A stretch of DNA of 8,366 bases from DATLNF01 sp046590575. GTDB lineage: Bacteria > Actinomycetota > Actinomycetes > BP-191. Shown here piece after piece: positions 5,638 to 8,366 of the stretch. Within the stretch, counting starts at the first letter, position 1. Each line of letters starts with the position of its first letter. The position numbers and the translations under genes were made by a program. Below the pieces are notes generated by a model, which worked only from the letters and a program-made list of their open reading frames with translations, ran no database searches and was not told the DNA's origin. Location: contig JBKJUS010000118.1 of NCBI GenBank assembly GCA_046590575.1, positions 1 through 8,366 of the forward strand, written 5' to 3'.

Positions 5638-5658
5638 GTCATCAGCTAATTGGATGAC
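5638..5658. repeat. Inverted repeat just after the tRNA remnant
   Basis: GTCATC (5638-5643) and GATGAC (5653-5658) form a perfect 6-bp stem with a 9-nt loop. A second overlapping pair is ATCAGC (5641-5646) with GCTGAT further right (5668-5673). It may be the former terminator of the tRNA gene on the chromosome side. No T-run follows. Confidence 0.3.
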
Positions 5659-5682
5659 ACATCGTCGGCTGATCGTTGACAG

Positions 5683-5841
5683 CTACTTCGGTTGATACTC
5701 GACACTCCCTTGACGGGCCATGTTGATGCCGGTGAGCACGAGAAACCCGCCGAGCGGGTAGATCATCCCGTGGAACTGCTTCCGCCTGCATGTACGTCTG
5801 ACCCCCAACGGGTCATAGCACCTGGGGGCCTCGGCAGTCAC
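5683..5841 (-). CDS. Doubtful 52-residue ORF overlapping the end of the TPR gene
   Basis: A GTG (5841-5839) overlaps the TGA of the TPR gene in a 4-nt GTGA arrangement, typical of translational coupling. The frame ends with TAG at 5685-5683. The first half uses codons unlike the neighbours (AGG, AGA, TAT, ACA), while the second half has normal GC-rich third positions and a hydrophobic stretch, MIYPLGGFLVLTGINMA, with a polar tail ending in VEYQPK. It may be a small coupled membrane peptide, a remnant of the end of a lost membrane-protein gene, or simply trailer sequence, since two terminator-like hairpins lie in it. I think a remnant or chance is more likely than a functional gene. Confidence 0.22.
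   Translation of the reverse strand: MTAEAPRCYDPLGVRRTCRRKQFHGMIYPLGGFLVLTGINMARQGSVEYQPK
5740..5759 (-). terminator. Hairpin with short T-rich tail, likely terminator of the TPR gene
   Basis: On the - strand ACCCGC-TCG-GCGGGT is a perfect 6-bp stem with a 3-nt loop, followed by TTCTC. It lies about 80 nt after the TPR stop and points the right way; on the + strand the hairpin is followed by AGATC instead. Confidence 0.4.
5799..5828 (-). terminator. Competing inverted repeats directly after the TPR gene
   Basis: TGACCC-CCAAC-GGGTCA (5799-5815) is a perfect 6-bp hairpin. CCCCCA (5802-5807) with TGGGGG (5823-5828) is an alternative pairing of the same region with a 15-nt loop. Only one can form at a time. 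They lie 10-40 nt downstream of the TPR stop on the - strand. Without a T-run they are weaker terminator candidates than the hairpin at 5740-5759. Confidence 0.3.
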
Positions 5842-7871
5842 ACCTGCCATTCGGCTGGGGCGCGGGGGTCGGGGGCGTAGGTGCAGTAGGCACCGGTGCG
5901 GATGGTCCGGTCGAGGTGCTCCCCGAGCGCGGGATGGTGCTCGGCGATCCGTGACATCGCCTGGCGGACGGCGCGGGTCACCGCGGCTCGGGCTCGTTCG
6001 GCAGCCGACGCCGCGGCTCGGGCCCGGCCGCCAAGGCCGAAGGCGCGGGCGAGCTCTTTGACGAGGAACTCGCGCTCGGCATCGGCCTGCGCGGCACGCA
6101 CGTCATCACCGACGGCGTTGGCCTCGCCGATCTCCTCGTCGATCTCAGCGAGGCGACGTCGATACGCTTCCTTTGCCTGCGGGTCGAGCATGTGGCCTGC
6201 GTCGCCGAGCGCCGACCTGGGAACGTAGCCCTCCCCTGATGCCACACCGGACTCCGCCGCGACGAGATCCAGCACGTGCAGCTCCCGGCCGGGCTCCGCG
6301 AGAAGTCGGGCGAGGTAGCGCATGCCCTTGAGGTCGCGCGTCCGCACCGTCTGCCCGTCGAACACGACTAACCAGTAGTCGCCCTCACGGCGGAAGACGT
6401 TGCCGCCAGCTTCCGGAGCCTCGACCGGGGCCGCTGCCGTCTTTGGCGGCGGGGCATCGAGGCCGTCCAGGATCGTGCGGGCGGCCTGCCGCTCGAGCGC
6501 CGCCCGTCGCTCGTTGCCCCCGGCGCCATAGACATCGCCGAGTCCCATGCGGGCGAGGGCCGCCTCGTACGGCGCACCGACCTCGTTCCAGAACCGCACC
6601 GCGTCGGTGAAGGCCAGCTCCGCCGCGGCCACGTCTCCCTCGGCGAGTTCCACCCGCCCTTGGGCGGTGGCGGCGCTGGCCACGAGCGCCTTACTCGCGT
6701 ACCGAGCGGCCACGCGCCCCAGCTCGTCGGCGGCCGACCGCGCCCGGCCGAGATCGCCGGCCGCCACTTCGATCTCCACCTGCGCCGCCAGAAGAGGCGC
6801 TCGCTGCAGGTCGTTGTTCGGCGGTCGTTCCTTCGAGGGCACCCAGGTCGGACGGTCGAGCGCCTCTCGAATGGAAGAAGCCGCGCTGGCGATGTCGCCC
6901 TGTGCCAGGCGCACCAGCGCAAGGCCCGGCTGGGGGTCCCATCCCGCTCCGTGCGCCGCCAGCAGGGCCTCCTCGGCGCCGGCCAGGTCACCCTTCTCCA
7001 GCCGGATGCGCCCGAGCTCGCTGAGCGGCCAACCGAGCTCGCGTCGGAGATACGGGCGCAGCTCGTCGCAGGCGACGAGCGCCTGGTGCTCCGCCTCGTT
7101 GCACGCGCCACGCAGCCGGAGGATCTCGGCGCGGTGCACCCGGCACCGGCCGTGGAGGCTTCCGATGGCGTGCGTCTCCGACCATCGCTCCATCGCCTCG
7201 GTCCATTCCTCGGCCACGTCGTAGAGCGCGAGGCCCTGCAGGGCGCACACCAGCTCGCAGAACACGACCCCGGTGGAGAGCGGATCCAGGTCTCCGGAAA
7301 CCGCCGCCACGCCCGCCTCGTCGAGCATGGCGAGGCCCTCTCGGACATCGCCATCGAGGATGAGCAACCGAGCCTCGGCCACCCGCCCGATGGCGCAGGC
7401 GGCGGGGTCACACATCGAACCGATCGCGACCGCCCGCTGCGCCCACTCCCGGGCACCGACGAGGTCACCGGCCAGCATCCGCTCGTAGTTGCGGACGACA
7501 GCGAACCACGCGTGGGCCGACGCCTCCGCCTGACCCTCGAGCAACCGCTCCGCTCGCGCCAGCCAACCGCGCACGGGCGCCATGAGGGCGGTGTCGAACA
7601 GCAGGTGCATGGCCACGCGCACCGCGGCTCCTCCTGCCGCGACCGGGTCCCCGGCTGCCACGCACGCCGCATGAGCGCGCTCCCACGCATCGATCGTGAC
7701 GTCGAGGTGGCCGGCGGCGTAGGCGACTTCGCCGAGCATTGGAAGGTCGGCGGGACCGAGGAGACCGCCGGCGTCTGCTTCCGTGAGCAACGCGAAGGCC
7801 TGCGGCCAGCGACCCTTCGAGGCCGCCTCACCAGCAAGCTCGACAAGGCCCGGGCCTGGATCCACGCTCAT
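5838..7871 (-). CDS. TPR protein with an actinobacterial regulator-type C-terminal module
   Basis: The protein has 677 residues from the ATG at 7871-7869, which GGAGG serves six nt upstream; the frame extends to 8252 but that part is non-coding and overlaps the divergent gene. Residues about 5-480 are a chain of helical TPR-like units (for example LAGAEEALLAAHGAGWDPQP and ELGRIRLEKGDL), as in the sensor arms of large LuxR/AfsR-type regulators. Residues about 485-677 form a distinct module: a short beta part (YWLVVFDGQTVRTRDLKGMR, then YLARLLAEPG), a charged helical section (KEAYRRRLAEIDEEIGEA) and the end signature HLDRTIRTGAYCTYAPDP. From memory, this module ends many actinobacterial TPR/ATPase regulators. 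No P-loop ATPase, cyclase or LuxR helix-turn-helix is present, so this is the sensory/partner half alone. It probably acts in the cytoplasm; the role is unknown. Confidence 0.85.
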   Translation of the reverse strand: MSVDPGPGLVELAGEAASKGRWPQAFALLTEADAGGLLGPADLPMLGEVAYAAGHLDVTIDAWERAHAACVAAGDPVAAGGAAVRVAMHLLFDTALMAPVRGWLARAERLLEGQAEASAHAWFAVVRNYERMLAGDLVGAREWAQRAVAIGSMCDPAACAIGRVAEARLLILDGDVREGLAMLDEAGVAAVSGDLDPLSTGVVFCELVCALQGLALYDVAEEWTEAMERWSETHAIGSLHGRCRVHRAEILRLRGACNEAEHQALVACDELRPYLRRELGWPLSELGRIRLEKGDLAGAEEALLAAHGAGWDPQPGLALVRLAQGDIASAASSIREALDRPTWVPSKERPPNNDLQRAPLLAAQVEIEVAAGDLGRARSAADELGRVAARYASKALVASAATAQGRVELAEGDVAAAELAFTDAVRFWNEVGAPYEAALARMGLGDVYGAGGNERRAALERQAARTILDGLDAPPPKTAAAPVEAPEAGGNVFRREGDYWLVVFDGQTVRTRDLKGMRYLARLLAEPGRELHVLDLVAAESGVASGEGYVPRSALGDAGHMLDPQAKEAYRRRLAEIDEEIGEANAVGDDVRAAQADAEREFLVKELARAFGLGGRARAAASAAERARAAVTRAVRQAMSRIAEHHPALGEHLDRTIRTGAYCTYAPDPRAPAEWQV

Positions 7872-7883
7872 CACAGCCTCCGT

Positions 7884-7893
7884 AACGATCGTT
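7884..7893. promoter_or_regulatory. Perfect palindrome AACGATCGTT upstream of the TPR gene
   Basis: This 10-bp perfect palindrome lies a few bases upstream of the TPR ribosome binding site, within the likely promoter-leader zone. CGTAAC, which overlaps its left edge (7881-7886), recurs at 7902-7907 and 7983-7988, on both sides of the spacer. This fits an operator for a dimeric repressor, perhaps one controlling both divergent genes. Confidence 0.4.
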
Positions 7894-7922
7894 GCTACCG
7901 CCGTAACAGTCTTGCTCACGCA

Positions 7923-7944
7923 CCTCGGGTGAGGGTCACCGAGG
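7923..7944. promoter_or_regulatory. Bulged inverted repeat midway between the divergent genes
   Basis: CCTC-(G)-GGTGA, three-base centre GGG, TCACC-GAGG: nine paired bases with one unpaired G. It is central in the 103-bp divergent spacer, 51 bp from the TPR start and 30 bp from the opposite ATG. It is operator-like for a dimeric regulator; a transcript hairpin is the alternative. Confidence 0.4.
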
Positions 7945-7974
7945 CCCCGAAGCGAATGAACCAGGGGAGCACCC

Positions 7975-8366
7975 ATGCCGATCGTAACGGTCAACAGAGG
8001 CAACAACCATGGAGAACCGATGGACGGTGTCCAACAGCTCGACGAGATCATCCCCCTGATCGAGGCGGTGGTCGATCGGATCACGCCCGACCAGCTCGAC
8101 AACCCGACCGCCTGCGCAAACTTCACGGTGACGGGCGTCTTGGAGCACATGATCGGCGGCGCTACCCACTTCTCCCCGGCCTTCCGTGGTGGGGCGGCTG
8201 GATCCGTCCCACCCCTGGAGGGCGAGCTCACCGACCGCTGGAGGCAGGCCATGGCCGAGCTGTTGAGTGCCCTGCACTCGCCCGGCGCTCAGGAACGGAC
8301 CGTCAATGCCCCCTTCGGCGAGGTACCGGTCTCGATGTTCGCCCGCTACACCGCCTTCGACGGCCT
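7975..8366 (+). CDS. MDMPI/DinB-like metal-binding protein (TIGR03086-type), 3' end outside window
   Basis: The first 130 residues are visible. AGGGGAG (7963-7969), 5 nt before ATG 7975, supports that start. A second in-frame ATG at 8020 with GGAG at 8010-8013 is closer to the family's usual beginning (MDGVQQLDEI). The pattern of an amphipathic helix, then TPDQLDNPTACANFTVTGVL, then EHMIGGATHF is that of the maleylpyruvate-isomerase N-terminal, DinB-like four-helix fold. His58 (in LEHM) and His65 (ATHF) are candidate metal ligands, and the next expected ligand region (around VHGWD in relatives) lies just beyond the edge after AFDGL. Relatives are thiol- and metal-dependent or uncharacterised enzymes of Actinobacteria; the reaction here is unknown. 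It is divergent from the TPR gene and shares its spacer. Confidence 0.8.
   Translation, partial: MPIVTVNRGNNHGEPMDGVQQLDEIIPLIEAVVDRITPDQLDNPTACANFTVTGVLEHMIGGATHFSPAFRGGAAGSVPPLEGELTDRWRQAMAELLSALHSPGAQERTVNAPFGEVPVSMFARYTAFDG

Noticed and set aside
5545..5640. A complete, functional tRNA gene
   Set aside because: The 3' half is perfect, but no GGGGCAG acceptor strand or D-arm is found upstream and the 5' anticodon stem is mismatched.
5692..5880. + strand frame of 62 codons right of the tRNA remnant
   Set aside because: There is no ribosome binding site and no motif. It overlaps the end of the TPR gene and the terminator-like hairpins.
7872..8252. N-terminal extension of the TPR gene up to 8252
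   Set aside because: The internal ATG at 7871 has an excellent GGAGG site. The extension has no TPR character and overlaps the divergent MDMPI-like gene.
1..8366. CRISPR array, insertion sequence or integrase gene
   Set aside because: No regularly spaced repeats, no terminal inverted repeats with a transposase, and no integrase or recombinase motif were seen on either strand. The integration claim rests on the tRNA scar alone.

Overview
The window looks like chromosomal DNA from a high-GC actinobacterium. Codons end mostly in G or C, GTG starts are frequent, the tRNA-like sequence has no encoded CCA, and the gene families are typical of Actinobacteria: an ECF sigma factor with an adjacent single-pass membrane protein, a MDMPI/DinB-like protein, and a TPR protein with an actinobacterial regulator-type C-terminal module. 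I cannot name a genus.

The window has two parts that meet near position 5590-5630, where an orphan 3' half of a CAT-anticodon tRNA gene lies on the + strand with no 5' half. By the usual rule for tRNA-targeted integration, an element would lie to its left and the original chromosome to its right. Bases 1 to about 5588 are therefore best read as the right-hand end of an integrated element or genomic island. Short direct repeats and an inverted repeat sit just inside the boundary, where integrase arm sites would be expected. No integrase gene is present in the window.

The left (island-like) part, all on the + strand, holds: the tail of a single-pass membrane protein (1-207); a coupled small lipoprotein (211-666); about 1 kb without an intact gene but with coding-like remnants, including the apparent start of a PIN-domain toxin gene (from 1299); a membrane-anchored NERD-domain nuclease-like protein (1651-2703); an ECF sigma factor overlapping a membrane protein whose extracellular part resembles a BsuPI domain (about 2915-4319); a class I SAM methyltransferase (4360-5142); and a very small membrane protein (5224-5436). 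The sigma factor and membrane protein look like a cell-surface signalling pair. Whether the methyltransferase belongs to the same transcript is open, although the 40-nt gap contains no obvious terminator.

The right (chromosomal) part holds two divergent genes: a 677-residue TPR protein on the - strand (5838-7871) and, on the + strand, a MDMPI/DinB-like protein cut by the window edge (from 7975). Their shared 103-bp spacer contains a perfect 10-bp palindrome and a longer bulged inverted repeat, both operator-like. Between the TPR gene and the tRNA remnant are terminator-like hairpins and a doubtful 52-codon overlapping ORF.

Most functional statements come from motif recognition by eye. No database search was run.
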